DNA of 64,000 bases, taken from positions 70,524 through 134,523 of the forward strand of contig NZ_WMJY01000005.1 in the NCBI RefSeq assembly GCF_009711055.1, read 5' to 3'. The position numbers and the translations under genes are program-made. Shown here in pieces: positions 17,470-25,952 of the stretch; position 1 is the stretch's first letter, and each line of letters starts with the position of its first letter. The notes under the pieces are model-generated. The model was not told the origin of the DNA. It was given only the letters and a program-made list of their open reading frames with translations, and did not search any database. The stretch is from Myroides pelagicus. GTDB taxonomy: Bacteria > Bacteroidota > Bacteroidia > Flavobacteriales > Flavobacteriaceae.

Positions 17470-18237
17470 ATGCAACAGAATAATACCCCATATGTGAATT
17501 CAAGTATCGAAGGGGCTATAGCAACCATCACTTTCTATAGTCCTGCAAGCAATTCATTTCCGAGTTCACAACTAAAGGAATTAACTAACAAAATAGAGAA
17601 TCTTAGCAAGCTAGAATCAATTACTGTTATCATTTTGCAGAGTGCTGGTACAGGTGCATTTTGTGCTGGAGCCTCATTTGACGAACTACTATCTATCAAA
17701 GATGAAGCAACAGGTAAAGCATTTTTCTCTGGATTTGCTTCAGTTATTGACGCAATTCGCAGAAGTCCTAAAATCTTCATTGGAAGAATACACGGGAAAA
17801 CAGTCGGCGGAGGTGTAGGACTAGCAGCTGCTTGTGAATATTGCTTTGCAACAGATAAAGCAGCTATCAAACTATCCGAATTAGCAATTGGAATTGGTCC
17901 ATTTGTCATAGAACCAGCGGTATCAAGAAAAATAGGAAAAACAGCTTTTACTGAAATGTCATTAGCTGCTCATGAATGGAAGACGGCCACTTGGGCACAA
18001 AATCACGGGTTGTATTCTGAATTATATGATGATAACGAGCGTATGGATTTAGAATTGAATGAGTTTGCTAAACGTATTAGTAGTTATAACCCTCAAGCAC
18101 TTGTAGAAATGAAAACAATATTTTGGGAAGGGACCGAAAACTGGACTGAGCTATTACATAAAAGAGCCGAGATTTCAGGTCGCTTAGTACTCTCTGAATT
18201 TACAGTCAACGCCCTTAACCAATTCAAAAAGAAATAA
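17470..18237 (+). CDS. Enoyl-CoA hydratase/isomerase family protein
   Basis: Crotonase-fold protein of 255 aa. Oxyanion-hole segments are GAFCAGASFDE and HGKTVGGGVGLAAACEYCFA; LSELAIGIGPFVIEP aligns with the usual catalytic loop, where hydratases have one or two Glu (here Glu of LSELAIG is in place). The substrate is likely a short-chain or branched enoyl-CoA (methylglutaconyl-CoA hydratase-like), but crotonases are too diverse to fix this. It stands alone between a long intergenic region and an outer-membrane protein gene. Confidence 0.82.
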   Translation: MQQNNTPYVNSSIEGAIATITFYSPASNSFPSSQLKELTNKIENLSKLESITVIILQSAGTGAFCAGASFDELLSIKDEATGKAFFSGFASVIDAIRRSPKIFIGRIHGKTVGGGVGLAAACEYCFATDKAAIKLSELAIGIGPFVIEPAVSRKIGKTAFTEMSLAAHEWKTATWAQNHGLYSELYDDNERMDLELNEFAKRISSYNPQALVEMKTIFWEGTENWTELLHKRAEISGRLVLSEFTVNALNQFKKK

Positions 18238-18288
18238 TTTCTCTTTAATAGATAATACTGTTTTAACCCAAATAATTAAATAATAAAA

Positions 18289-19104
18289 ATGAAATTAATT
18301 ACTAAAGCTCTCTATGCGTCATTAATTGCACTATTAGCAGTTCCTACTACACACGCCACAACAACAAAAGATCTATTCGCCGAAAAAGGTAGAGACCGCA
18401 ATGCACATTATGCTACTGAATTTTTAGAGCATTTAAATGTATCAGCAGGAATTTCAACACTAGGTTTGACTGTAGAAGTAGCAACACCTATAGCTTCCCA
18501 CTTAAAACTAAGAGCAGGATTGAATTACTTCAATTATAATTCTACAGGGCATAACATAGATTTAGAAGACAATAATGGCTATTTCCAACAAGCTTTAGGG
18601 TACACACCTAACTTAGATGCAGGAGGAAAAGTTAACTTATTCCATGGGCATGCGTTAGTAGATTTTTATCCAGCAAAAAAAGGAATATTTTTTATAACAG
18701 CAGGTCTATATGCTGGTAAAACCTCTGTAAAGACCACTGGTGAACTAAAAGATCATCTAGGAAATCCAGTAGATTTACTAAATGGCCAAGACTGGCCAAC
18801 CTTGGACTTTGAAGGAAACATTATTAGCTTGAACGAGGGAAAACTAAACGAAGAAATAGTCTTAGGAAACACTATAAAGCCATATGTAGGGATTGGACTA
18901 GGACGAGCTGTTTCAAAAAGAAGGTTCGGAGTAAAATTTGAACTTGGTGTTTTGTATCAAGGAGATTACACAATTACAAAACACGCTAACACACAACCAA
19001 GTGGAACAGAAGCTGACCTTTATGTAACTGATACAGAAGATTACACAAAATGGCTAAATTGGTGGCCAAAAGTATCGTTAAGCCTAAACTATCGCATTTT
19101 CTAA
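18289..19104 (+). CDS. Outer-membrane beta-barrel protein, unknown function
   Basis: A 271-aa exported protein with signal peptide MKLITKALYASLIALLAVP, probable cleavage after THA. The body alternates polar and hydrophobic residues in strand-like stretches (LKLRAGLNYFNYNS, HALVDFYPAKKGIFFITAGLY) and ends in a Tyr-Arg-Ile-Phe, the terminal aromatic expected for barrel insertion by BamA. It looks like a small 8-10-strand barrel. No enzymatic motif is visible. Confidence 0.7.
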   Translation: MKLITKALYASLIALLAVPTTHATTTKDLFAEKGRDRNAHYATEFLEHLNVSAGISTLGLTVEVATPIASHLKLRAGLNYFNYNSTGHNIDLEDNNGYFQQALGYTPNLDAGGKVNLFHGHALVDFYPAKKGIFFITAGLYAGKTSVKTTGELKDHLGNPVDLLNGQDWPTLDFEGNIISLNEGKLNEEIVLGNTIKPYVGIGLGRAVSKRRFGVKFELGVLYQGDYTITKHANTQPSGTEADLYVTDTEDYTKWLNWWPKVSLSLNYRIF

Positions 19105-19159
19105 AAATAATAAACAACCTTTACAGCATTTAATAGTTTCAGCAAAGAAGGAAAAACAG

Positions 19160-19180
19160 TTGTATAAGTTCCTTATACAA
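19160..19180. promoter_or_regulatory. Perfect dyad upstream of queD, candidate operator
   Basis: TTGTATAAG and CTTATACAA form a 9-bp perfect inverted repeat with a three-base centre (TTC). It lies 16 bases before the queD -7 box, overlapping where the -33 region should be. No T tract follows directly, so a terminator is less likely. Confidence 0.45.
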
Positions 19181-19196
19181 GAGCACTTTTTTTGCT

Positions 19197-19204
19197 TACC
19201 TTTG
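19197..19204 (+). promoter_or_regulatory. Candidate -7 box for queD-lpxH
   Basis: TACCTTTG fits TAnnTTTG and ends 15 bases before the queD ATG. A -33 TTTG is not seen; the site where it would lie is occupied by the dyad at 19160-19180. Confidence 0.5.
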
Positions 19205-19219
19205 CCAAAATTTTTAGTT

Positions 19220-19672
19220 ATGCCAAAGATTAGAATCACAAAGCAATTTACATTTGAAACTGGACACGCTCTATACGGGTATGATGGAAAGTGTAAAAAT
19301 GTACACGGACATAGTTATAAACTAGCAGTAACTGTAATCGGTAGCCCTATAGAAGACACTAATAATGTAAAGTTCGGAATGGTTATCGACTTTGGAGATT
19401 TAAAAAAGATAGTAAAAGAGGAAGTTGTTGATCAATTTGATCACGCAACTGTTTTTAACAAGAATACCCCTCATGTAGAGCTAGCTAAAGAATTAGAACA
19501 ACGTGGACACCACGTAATACTAGTTGATTATCAACCGACAAGTGAAAACATGGTTGTTGATTTTGCACAACGCATTAAAAGTCGATTACCGAAAGACATT
19601 GACTTAGTTACGCTACGCTTACAAGAAACAGAATCATCATATGCTGAATGGCATCAATCAGACAATTTATAG
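19220..19672 (+). CDS. queD: 6-carboxy-5,6,7,8-tetrahydropterin synthase
   Basis: Converts 7,8-dihydroneopterin triphosphate to 6-carboxytetrahydropterin for queuosine/7-deazaguanine synthesis. The zinc site is FETGHALYG and VHGHSYKL, and the catalytic Cys is in YDGKCKNVHGH; DFGDLKKIV and QLE-like LRLQETESSYAEW follow. I start at ATG 19220; an upstream TTG adds 20 residues lacking in the family and overlaps the promoter. At 150 aa it is typical. The next gene, lpxH, starts 3 bases after its stop. Confidence 0.9.
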   Translation: MPKIRITKQFTFETGHALYGYDGKCKNVHGHSYKLAVTVIGSPIEDTNNVKFGMVIDFGDLKKIVKEEVVDQFDHATVFNKNTPHVELAKELEQRGHHVILVDYQPTSENMVVDFAQRIKSRLPKDIDLVTLRLQETESSYAEWHQSDNL

Positions 19673-19675
19673 GAA

Positions 19676-20464
19676 TTGGAGATAAATATTCAAACAAATA
19701 AACAGGTTTATTTCGCTTCTGACCATCACTTTGGAGCGCCTACACGTGAATTAAGTATCCCACGTGAAAAGCTTTTTCTCCAATGGTTAAATGAAAAACA
19801 ACAAGATATGGGCGCACTCTTTATCTTGGGGGATTTATTTGATTTTTGGTTCGAGTACAAAACAGTAGTACCAAAAGGTTTTGTTAGAATATTAGGAAAA
19901 CTGGCTGAAATTAAAGATAGTGGTGTACCTGTTTTCTTTTTTGTCGGTAACCATGACCTATGGATGGATGACTACTTTCAAGTAGAGTTAGGAATACCTG
20001 TCTATCACGAACCAAAGATATTTAATATCAATGGTAAACGCTTTTTTATTGGTCATGGAGATGGATTAGGCCCAGGTGATTATGGATACAAGAGAATGAA
20101 AAAGGTCTTTACAAATCGATTCTCAAAATGGTTATTCCGCTGGTTACACCCTGATATTGGTGTACGATTAGCCTCATACTTATCGGTTAAAAATAAGCTT
20201 ATTTCAGGAGATGAAGACATTAAATACCTAGGAGAAGATAAAGAGTGGCTTATTTTGTATGCAAAGAGAAAACTAGAATCATCGCATTATGATTACTTCG
20301 TCTTTGGACACAGGCACCTACCAATGATACTTGACCTTGGTAAACAAGCAAAATACGTAAACCTAGGGGACTGGATTAGTTATTTCACCTATGCGGTTTT
20401 TGACAATGACATAAAACTCATCGCTTATGAGCAAGAAATAAAACAAAGGGATACTACAGACTAA
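19676..20464 (+). CDS. lpxH: UDP-2,3-diacylglucosamine diphosphatase
   Basis: Releases UMP from UDP-2,3-diacylglucosamine in lipid A synthesis, at the inner membrane's cytoplasmic face. Calcineurin-like metal motifs appear in order: FASDHHFGAP, GDLFDFWFEY, GNHDLW, FIGHGDGLGPGDYGYKRM and FGHRHLP. No ATG precedes the first metal motif, so I use the TTG at 19676, 3 bases after queD; an ATT or ATA nearby is possible. At 262 aa the length suits Bacteroidota LpxH. It is coupled to queD by position only. Confidence 0.87.
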   Translation: MEINIQTNKQVYFASDHHFGAPTRELSIPREKLFLQWLNEKQQDMGALFILGDLFDFWFEYKTVVPKGFVRILGKLAEIKDSGVPVFFFVGNHDLWMDDYFQVELGIPVYHEPKIFNINGKRFFIGHGDGLGPGDYGYKRMKKVFTNRFSKWLFRWLHPDIGVRLASYLSVKNKLISGDEDIKYLGEDKEWLILYAKRKLESSHYDYFVFGHRHLPMILDLGKQAKYVNLGDWISYFTYAVFDNDIKLIAYEQEIKQRDTTD

Positions 20465-20487
20465 CCTGTAGTGCCCTCTTTTCTTTT
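20447..20487 (+). terminator. Terminator overlapping the end of lpxH
   Basis: AGGGATACTACAG pairs with CTGTAGTGCCCT around loop ACTAAC (one A bulge or mismatch), followed by CTTTTCTTTT. The stem includes the lpxH final codons. Confidence 0.7.
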
Positions 20488-20495
20488 ATATCCTT

Positions 20496-21812
20496 TTAAA
20501 ACGGTTTATCGAGAATCCAATCCGAATGCCAAAAATAATCCCATTTGACAGCACCCAAATCTACAGTGTTATCGACAAATCGATGATAAGGCCTATTATT
20601 TATTGACACAAAGCTATCTGCAAATACTGATACGTCTTCTCCCTTATCTGCATATTCTTTCTTGATATACTGAGCCATTTGCCAAATCATATCAGGTGAA
20701 GTCAATCTAGCAGCTTGTTTTGGGGTTAGCACGTCCGAAAGTGGGTAGTAACTCCTTCCTCCTGTCTGTTTATTTTCAACAATAAAGTCTGTGTACCCTC
20801 CCCTTGATCTCAACATCATCCGCCAACTCAAACGGTGAGCTTCCTCCGTCCACAATGTGTCTCCTTCAATATAATACATACGTAAAGGCAATACCAATTG
20901 AATGAACATAAACACAGCGATTACATATAATTGTCCTTTTGTCAGTCCATATCTTATTCGCTCAACTAAAACATCTGTAGAAACACAAGGCTTTCGTTTA
21001 AAAAACAAACGGCGAATCTTCTCTGGTTCATAGAAGAACACAGAGAAGCTCAGAGCAAAATAAGGAAAAATACCAATGTGTAATGTAGCAGAATTAAACA
21101 AGTGAAAAACTAACGCTGCTACCACCCCAAGTGTACGTGTACGCTTCCATAAAAGCATCGGTACGATCAGTCCATCAAATAAAACACCTAAATAAGCGAT
21201 ACTAATCGTGAACCACTTGGTCGTTAATACTTCTTTAATTGTATCTGATACATAAGCACCCTCATACATCAGTCGAGTGAATGTACCATCTAACCAATCA
21301 GGATAAAACTTAGCAACTGTTCCATAAAAATACAAGACTGAAACCTGAAAAATAAAAATCCACGAAAAGTACCTTGGCATGGTTAGGCTTCGCGTTACCC
21401 GATGACTTCGTTCATCTAGAGAAGCATAAGAACTAGCTGGTAAAAAACACATATAAAAACAAATCACCAGCAGCATATAGTAATGATTGTTATAGGAAGT
21501 CTTTTGTATAAAATAAGCCCCTGCCCATAAAATAGTCAATAGAATCATACTCCATCGATAGCGCCACCCCAACATCACTGCTAAAGAAGCACACCCCATA
21601 ACTGCAAAATAAATATACATCTGTGGACCAACTAATACTTGCAGAAAATCCATATGAATATGAGAAAAGGTCAATTGTACATCGACTAAGTTAGTGCGAA
21701 CCCAGCCGGTCGCAATTGCCCCAAAGGACTCACAAGCGAATAAAAAGCCAAAAAAAATACGGAATAGAATTAGTGGGCTATTATCAATAGGTTGTAGTGC
21801 TTTTTTCCACAT
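20496..21812 (-). CDS. HTTM-domain membrane protein (vitamin K-dependent carboxylase-like)
   Basis: An integral membrane protein with about 8-10 hydrophobic segments. The N-terminal stretch PIDNSPLILFRIFFGFLFACES is characteristic of the HTTM (horizontally transferred transmembrane) family related to vitamin K-dependent gamma-glutamyl carboxylase; FSWIFIFQVSVLYFYGTVAKFYPDWLDG and LVFHLFNSATLHIGIFPYFALS are also family-like. I prefer the ATG at 21812 (MWKKALQPID); 21848 would add 12 residues. Either way the start lies inside ribF, overlapping by at least 29 bases. The bacterial function is unknown, although a quinone-linked modification is one guess. Confidence 0.78.
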   Translation of the reverse strand: MWKKALQPIDNSPLILFRIFFGFLFACESFGAIATGWVRTNLVDVQLTFSHIHMDFLQVLVGPQMYIYFAVMGCASLAVMLGWRYRWSMILLTILWAGAYFIQKTSYNNHYYMLLVICFYMCFLPASSYASLDERSHRVTRSLTMPRYFSWIFIFQVSVLYFYGTVAKFYPDWLDGTFTRLMYEGAYVSDTIKEVLTTKWFTISIAYLGVLFDGLIVPMLLWKRTRTLGVVAALVFHLFNSATLHIGIFPYFALSFSVFFYEPEKIRRLFFKRKPCVSTDVLVERIRYGLTKGQLYVIAVFMFIQLVLPLRMYYIEGDTLWTEEAHRLSWRMMLRSRGGYTDFIVENKQTGGRSYYPLSDVLTPKQAARLTSPDMIWQMAQYIKKEYADKGEDVSVFADSFVSINNRPYHRFVDNTVDLGAVKWDYFWHSDWILDKPF

Positions 21813-22737
21813 ACTGTTCAAAAAATTCACGAGTGATGCGTTCATCATCTTTTAACATACTTACCAACTCGTCTAAGTTACTAAACTTTAATTCATCTCT
21901 AACTCTATCTAAGATACGAACTTTTAGCACTTGCCCATACAAATCACCTTCCCAATCGAGATAATTGACTTCAACACTATAAGGATGATCTTTAAAAGTA
22001 GGATTTATACCGACACTCATCATTCCCTTTACACGCTTCCCATTGATTGTGGATTCGACAACATATACTCCGTTCTTAGGAATCAATTTATACGTTTCAT
22101 CAACGCGAAAATTAGCTGTAGGAAAACCAAGTGTTCGCCCTAGCTTCTTACCGTGAATAACAGTTCCTGTAAAATAGTAAGCATATCCAAGAAACTCATT
22201 AGCTAATGCCATATCACCTATCGCTAATGCCTGTCTCACTTTAGTAGAACTAATGGATACGTGATCAACTTCCTCTGCTAATATCTCTTCAACTTCGAAA
22301 GCATATTTCTGACCAAACGCTTTTAAATCACTAATATCAGCTGTACGATTCTTGCCAAATCGGTGATCATAACCTATAATAATCTTAGAGATATTAAAAG
22401 TATCTACCAGTACTTCTTTTACAAACTGCTCTGCTGTTAATTGAGAGAAATCATAATCAAACTTCTGTACAACGAGATTATCTAAGCCTAAGTGCTCTAA
22501 TAATTCTTTTTTTTCCTCTAAAGTATTTAACAACCGGATACTATTATCTTGATTTAACACCATCCTTGGATGAGGAAAAAAAGTAAGCACAAGACTCTCT
22601 GCACCCTCTTTTTGCGCAGCAGATACAATACGCTGTATAATCTTCTGATGCCCTTTGTGTACTCCATCAAATGTCCCCAAAGTCGCTACAACTTTCTTTT
22701 CCGATTGAAATTCATTAATTGAAGAAAATGTTCTCAC
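21784..22737 (-). CDS. ribF: Bifunctional riboflavin kinase / FAD synthetase
   Basis: Makes FMN then FAD. The adenylyltransferase domain has ATLGTFDGVHKGHQKII and the ISSTKVRQAL motif (residues about 1-180); the kinase domain has GTVIHGKKLGRTLGFPTANF and NGVYVV. At 317 aa it is normal length. The start is GTG at 22735-22737 (MRTFSSINEF). The end overlaps the HTTM gene start, implying translational coupling. Confidence 0.92.
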   Translation of the reverse strand: MRTFSSINEFQSEKKVVATLGTFDGVHKGHQKIIQRIVSAAQKEGAESLVLTFFPHPRMVLNQDNSIRLLNTLEEKKELLEHLGLDNLVVQKFDYDFSQLTAEQFVKEVLVDTFNISKIIIGYDHRFGKNRTADISDLKAFGQKYAFEVEEILAEEVDHVSISSTKVRQALAIGDMALANEFLGYAYYFTGTVIHGKKLGRTLGFPTANFRVDETYKLIPKNGVYVVESTINGKRVKGMMSVGINPTFKDHPYSVEVNYLDWEGDLYGQVLKVRILDRVRDELKFSNLDELVSMLKDDERITREFFEQYVEKSTTTY

Positions 22738-22893
22738 GTGAATTATTTAATTTAATTTTGTTGTCTTAGTTTTATCCCAATATCACCTCATTAGATTCAG
22801 GGAACGTAAAAATACGGCATTTTTATAAATTGCATTTATAAAACCCTTTTAATTCCTTTTCTACTTCTTAGGTTTAACACATTATTATCCAAT

Positions 22894-23721
22894 ATGCTAA
22901 CTAAACTTTTCTGTAAACTAATCTTTTCTACTTTTTTAATCCTGAATATTTCCATACATGCTCAAGTATCAATCATGACTTGGAACTTACAAAACTTAGG
23001 AAAGAGTAAATCTACGGCAGAAATTGAGATCATAGCAAAAGTCATTAGTCAAACAGATGTTGTAGCTATCCAAGAAGTGGTAACCAACCCCTCAGGCATA
23101 CAAACAATTGCAAAAATACAGCAGACACTAAACAATACTACTGGTGTAAAATGGGATTACACCGTGAGTGATCCAACCAATAGTTCTCCCTATCGCTCTG
23201 AAAGATATGCTTACATTTGGAAAACGAATAAAGTCAAATTGAAAAAGAAAGCCTTTCTAGACCCAACATTTCAACAGGAAATAGAAAGAGAGCCCTATAT
23301 CGCCACATTTAGCTATAAAAACAACGTATTTACTTTGAGTAATTTTCACGCCCTTCCTAAAAAACATCAGCCTGAAAAAGAAATTAAATATTTTAAATTC
23401 CTACCAGACTTATACCCAGACATGAATTTAATCTTTTTGGGAGATTTCAACACCCCTCAATACAACAACGTATTTAATCCTTTGAAAAAACAAGGGTACA
23501 CTCCTGCTTTTACTGATCAAAAAACAAGTCTAAAACAAAAGTGTATCAATGGTGACTGTCTTGCCTCTGAATATGACAACATTTTTATACCCCTCTATCT
23601 ATTTGACATCATAGAAACGAAGGCTATATATTTTTTTGAAAACTTAGAGAATATACAAATGGCTCGAAAAATCTCTGACCACATTCCTTTGTTAGTTAAA
23701 ATTCAATTTAAAGAACAATAA
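22894..23721 (+). CDS. Secreted endonuclease/exonuclease/phosphatase family protein
   Basis: A 275-aa exported protein with signal peptide MLTKLFCKLIFSTFLILN (likely cut after IHA). The DNase I-like fold motifs are MTWNLQNLG (N-terminal Asn), VVAIQEV (metal Glu), FLGDFNTP (Asp-x-Asn) and ISDHIPLLV (Asp-His). Substrate could be nucleic acid or a phospho-compound; the motifs alone do not decide. It stands alone, with long spacers on both sides. Confidence 0.82.
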   Translation: MLTKLFCKLIFSTFLILNISIHAQVSIMTWNLQNLGKSKSTAEIEIIAKVISQTDVVAIQEVVTNPSGIQTIAKIQQTLNNTTGVKWDYTVSDPTNSSPYRSERYAYIWKTNKVKLKKKAFLDPTFQQEIEREPYIATFSYKNNVFTLSNFHALPKKHQPEKEIKYFKFLPDLYPDMNLIFLGDFNTPQYNNVFNPLKKQGYTPAFTDQKTSLKQKCINGDCLASEYDNIFIPLYLFDIIETKAIYFFENLENIQMARKISDHIPLLVKIQFKEQ

Positions 23722-23799
23722 TATCTCCTATCGCGATAACTCCCTCTAAATACTTACACCAATCTTTTTTGTTATTGGATATACTAAAAGACTACAGCT

Positions 23800-23910
23800 G
23801 TTACCAAGTTTCCACAATTGGTGCAGCATTCCTGCAGTTTACTAGCCCACAAGCACCTCTTAGCAAGCAAAGTGCTCGTATACTGCAAGTATAGGTCAAG
23901 AAAGCATGGA
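23800..23910. repeat. Dispersed intergenic repeat, copy A
   Basis: The stretch matches copy B at 45359-45470 over about 110 bases with one indel. The best shared cores are GCAGTTTACTAGCCCACA and CTATAGGTCAAGAA-like (TATAGGTCAAGAA). Copy A contains palindromic CTGCAG and a GTGCAG/CTGCA-type inverted pairing. No terminal repeats or target duplications are obvious. Confidence 0.75.
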
Positions 23911-24172
23911 AAAAAGATATCCATGAAGAAAACACCCTTCACTAACAGGCCAATCGGTGATAAAGGACTACTAGAAAAACCCATCTATTAATAGTAAAGA
24001 AAGCATCAACCTTTCTTCTTCAAAATTGAAAATTCAAATCCTGTAAAACGCTAACCAAAGTACATTAATAATCTTTCAGAGACAATTATCTCTGTATAAA
24101 CATTTTATAAAAAGTCTATACATATGATATTGACTCCTAAAATAGGATAAAAACAAAGAGGCCTATTTATAA

Positions 24173-24211
24173 AAAAAGTCACTAGCTTTTAATTAAAACT
24201 AGCGACTTTTT
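24173..24211 (-). terminator. Terminator of the sigma/77-aa/MscS operon
   Basis: AAAAAGTC-A-CTAG-C-TTTT and AAAA-CTAG-C-GACTTTTT fold into a hairpin around AATT with one bulge and one mismatch; T tracts flank it on both strands, so it may serve both. Confidence 0.72.
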
Positions 24212-24253
24212 CTTTTAAAGTGACAAGAGTATCAGCCACTATTTCATCTTTAC

Positions 24254-25078
24254 CTACTTAACGATTTCAATATGACTTTCCGAAACAGTTTTGATAGGTA
24301 AGTAATGCTTCTTACCATCAACTAGTAAACACAGGTAAATATTATCAATCGAGATTACATATCCTTCTAATCCATTAATCTTAACTAATTGACCTAGTTC
24401 TAAATTCTTTCTTGTATAAAATGAAAACAGTAAACGTGTAACTACATCTTTTGCACCTAATCCAATTGACAACGCTACTGTCAACAAAACAGCACCTACA
24501 ATAATCGATATGTTATTCGTAATAATGGATGTATTAATACCAATTTGATTTAAAGTTGTTATAACAACGAAAACCAATAAAAAATAAAACACTATATTCC
24601 CTATCATGCGCGCTCCACTGAAGTCAACAGCTTTCAATACACCTACTACTGCCTTCTTTAACCACGTAGCTAAATAAAGACCTCCAACAAAAATTAATAA
24701 AGCTATAAACACCTGAGGGATGTATAACATTAAGTTCCCAATCTCTTTAGAAACAATGGTTAGTCCAAACATTTCAGCTCCTATCACAACCATTAAGAAG
24801 ATTAAAAACACCTTCATAAAAAAGACTATGACAGCGTCTATTTTAATATTTACATTTGTACGAGCCAGAAACTCGTTTTCATCAATCAATTTTTGGATAC
24901 TTTGTAAGCGAAAAAAATGGAAAATCTTTTTCAACAAATAAGCAAAAAATTTAACCAACACCCAGCATAGTAAAATATATCCTAAGATAAGTACAAACCC
25001 AAGTGCCCCTTTAACGAAAGAATCGACAACTGTATTCAGCATATCTGTAGGGTATTCAAAGTCAGTAAGTTTATTCAT
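24254..25078 (-). CDS. Mechanosensitive-channel family protein (MscS-like / conserved TM helix)
   Basis: A 274-aa inner-membrane protein. Five or so hydrophobic segments are seen, and the pore-like segment VGAVLLTVALSIGLGAKDVV precedes an MscS-like beta domain ending LVKINGLEGYVISIDNIYLCL, the usual order in MscS. Conserved TM-helix (PF05552-type) repeats probably make up the N-terminal part. It overlaps the upstream 77-aa gene by 8 bases and belongs to its operon with the sigma factor. Role in osmotic stress is inferred. Confidence 0.75.
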   Translation of the reverse strand: MNKLTDFEYPTDMLNTVVDSFVKGALGFVLILGYILLCWVLVKFFAYLLKKIFHFFRLQSIQKLIDENEFLARTNVNIKIDAVIVFFMKVFLIFLMVVIGAEMFGLTIVSKEIGNLMLYIPQVFIALLIFVGGLYLATWLKKAVVGVLKAVDFSGARMIGNIVFYFLLVFVVITTLNQIGINTSIITNNISIIVGAVLLTVALSIGLGAKDVVTRLLFSFYTRKNLELGQLVKINGLEGYVISIDNIYLCLLVDGKKHYLPIKTVSESHIEIVK

Positions 25079-25304
25079 CTTTTTTCTCGTTGTTTTTTTC
25101 GTTTATAATTTTCTTAATAAGTTCTTCTTCTCTCTTTTTATTGTTATCTAAAGCTATACTACCCAATGCCTGTGGTACTTTGACAGCATATAACTCAGAA
25201 ACATCTAAGGATAGTTTGATAAAATTCAAATTATCAATTACTCTATCCTTTATATAGACAGGTAACTTTTCGTCCTGAAGTATTTTTTTGAAAGGATTAT
25301 CCAT
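25071..25304 (-). CDS. 77-aa protein between ECF sigma factor and MscS-like gene
   Basis: I do not recognise it. The protein MDNPFKKILQDEKLPVYIKD... is charged and helical, with no signal peptide or membrane helix, and ends in a Lys/Glu-rich tail. It starts 2 bases after the sigma factor stop and overlaps the channel gene by 8 bases. A small regulator of the sigma factor is one possibility, by position only. Confidence 0.65.
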   Translation of the reverse strand: MDNPFKKILQDEKLPVYIKDRVIDNLNFIKLSLDVSELYAVKVPQALGSIALDNNKKREEELIKKIINEKNNEKKDE

Positions 25305-25306
25305 AA

Positions 25307-25885
25307 TTACAGTGAGTTATATATTTCAACAATTTTCTTTTTCGCTCGGTGCAAACGCATTTTAATAGCACTTTCACCTAACTCTAACAGCTGAGAAATC
25401 TCTTTAATGGACTTATCATCTTGATACTTCATCAATAAAATAATTTTATCTTCTGCATCTATCTTAGCCAAAGCCTCTTGTAATTTCTCAACACTTAAAG
25501 AGAAAATTTCTTCATCAGTAATCTCCTCATCAACCATCAAATGCTGGTACTCATCATTTAGGTCTTCCTCGTTTCTTCTCTTCTTTAGTACCAATTTAGA
25601 GTAATTCACACAATGATTGTATGTAAAAGAATATAGCCAAGTGGAAAACTTAGACTCCCCTCTAAACTTCTTTAAATTCAAATACAACTTCACAAATACA
25701 TCTTGCGTCAAATCTTCCGCTACATCACGAGATTCTGCAAAACCTAAACACTTTGAATAAACCTTCTGTGCATACCGGTCATAAAGAATTCCGAACAGAC
25801 TAGTATTACCACTATGTACAATTATTTGAACTAAGTCCTCATCTGACATGGTGGTAAAGTTATTATTCTGTAGATTAACTTTCAT
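25307..25885 (-). CDS. ECF-type RNA polymerase sigma factor
   Basis: A 192-aa sigma-70 family regulator. Region 2 is seen in LFGILYDRYAQKVYSKC, EDLTQDVFVKLY and FSTWLYSFTYNHC; region 4 in ILLMKYQDDKSIKEIS and SAIKMRLHRAKKK. No region 3 or 1 is present, as expected for ECF factors. The start follows a G-rich AGGGGGGA stretch, one of few Shine-Dalgarno-like sites in the window. Its first member of a three-gene operon with a 77-aa protein and an MscS-like channel suggests envelope or osmotic stress control. No anti-sigma with a membrane helix is adjacent. Confidence 0.87.
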   Translation of the reverse strand: MKVNLQNNNFTTMSDEDLVQIIVHSGNTSLFGILYDRYAQKVYSKCLGFAESRDVAEDLTQDVFVKLYLNLKKFRGESKFSTWLYSFTYNHCVNYSKLVLKKRRNEEDLNDEYQHLMVDEEITDEEIFSLSVEKLQEALAKIDAEDKIILLMKYQDDKSIKEISQLLELGESAIKMRLHRAKKKIVEIYNSL

Positions 25886-25906
25886 ATTCCCCCCTTAATT
25901 ATACTA

Positions 25907-25914
25907 CAAATATA
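25907..25914 (-). promoter_or_regulatory. Candidate -7 box for the sigma operon
   Basis: On the minus strand TATATTTG fits TAnnTTTG, 21 bases before the ATG. No -33 TTTG was seen. Confidence 0.4.
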
Positions 25915-25952
25915 AGACCATATACCTTTGTTTGTTTGTTTACTTTACTAAA

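Larger units (their letters stand above)
23722..24253. other. 532-base intergenic region holding a dispersed repeat
   Basis: No credible gene is seen on either strand; a 66-codon minus-strand frame here lies over the repeat and lacks family features. It contains copy A of the dispersed repeat (23800-23910) and the channel-gene terminator near 24173. Confidence 0.6.

Noticed and set aside
23784..23984. 66-codon minus-strand frame over repeat copy A
   Set aside because: No start context or family features; the repeat explains it, and the homologous copy B does not keep the frame.
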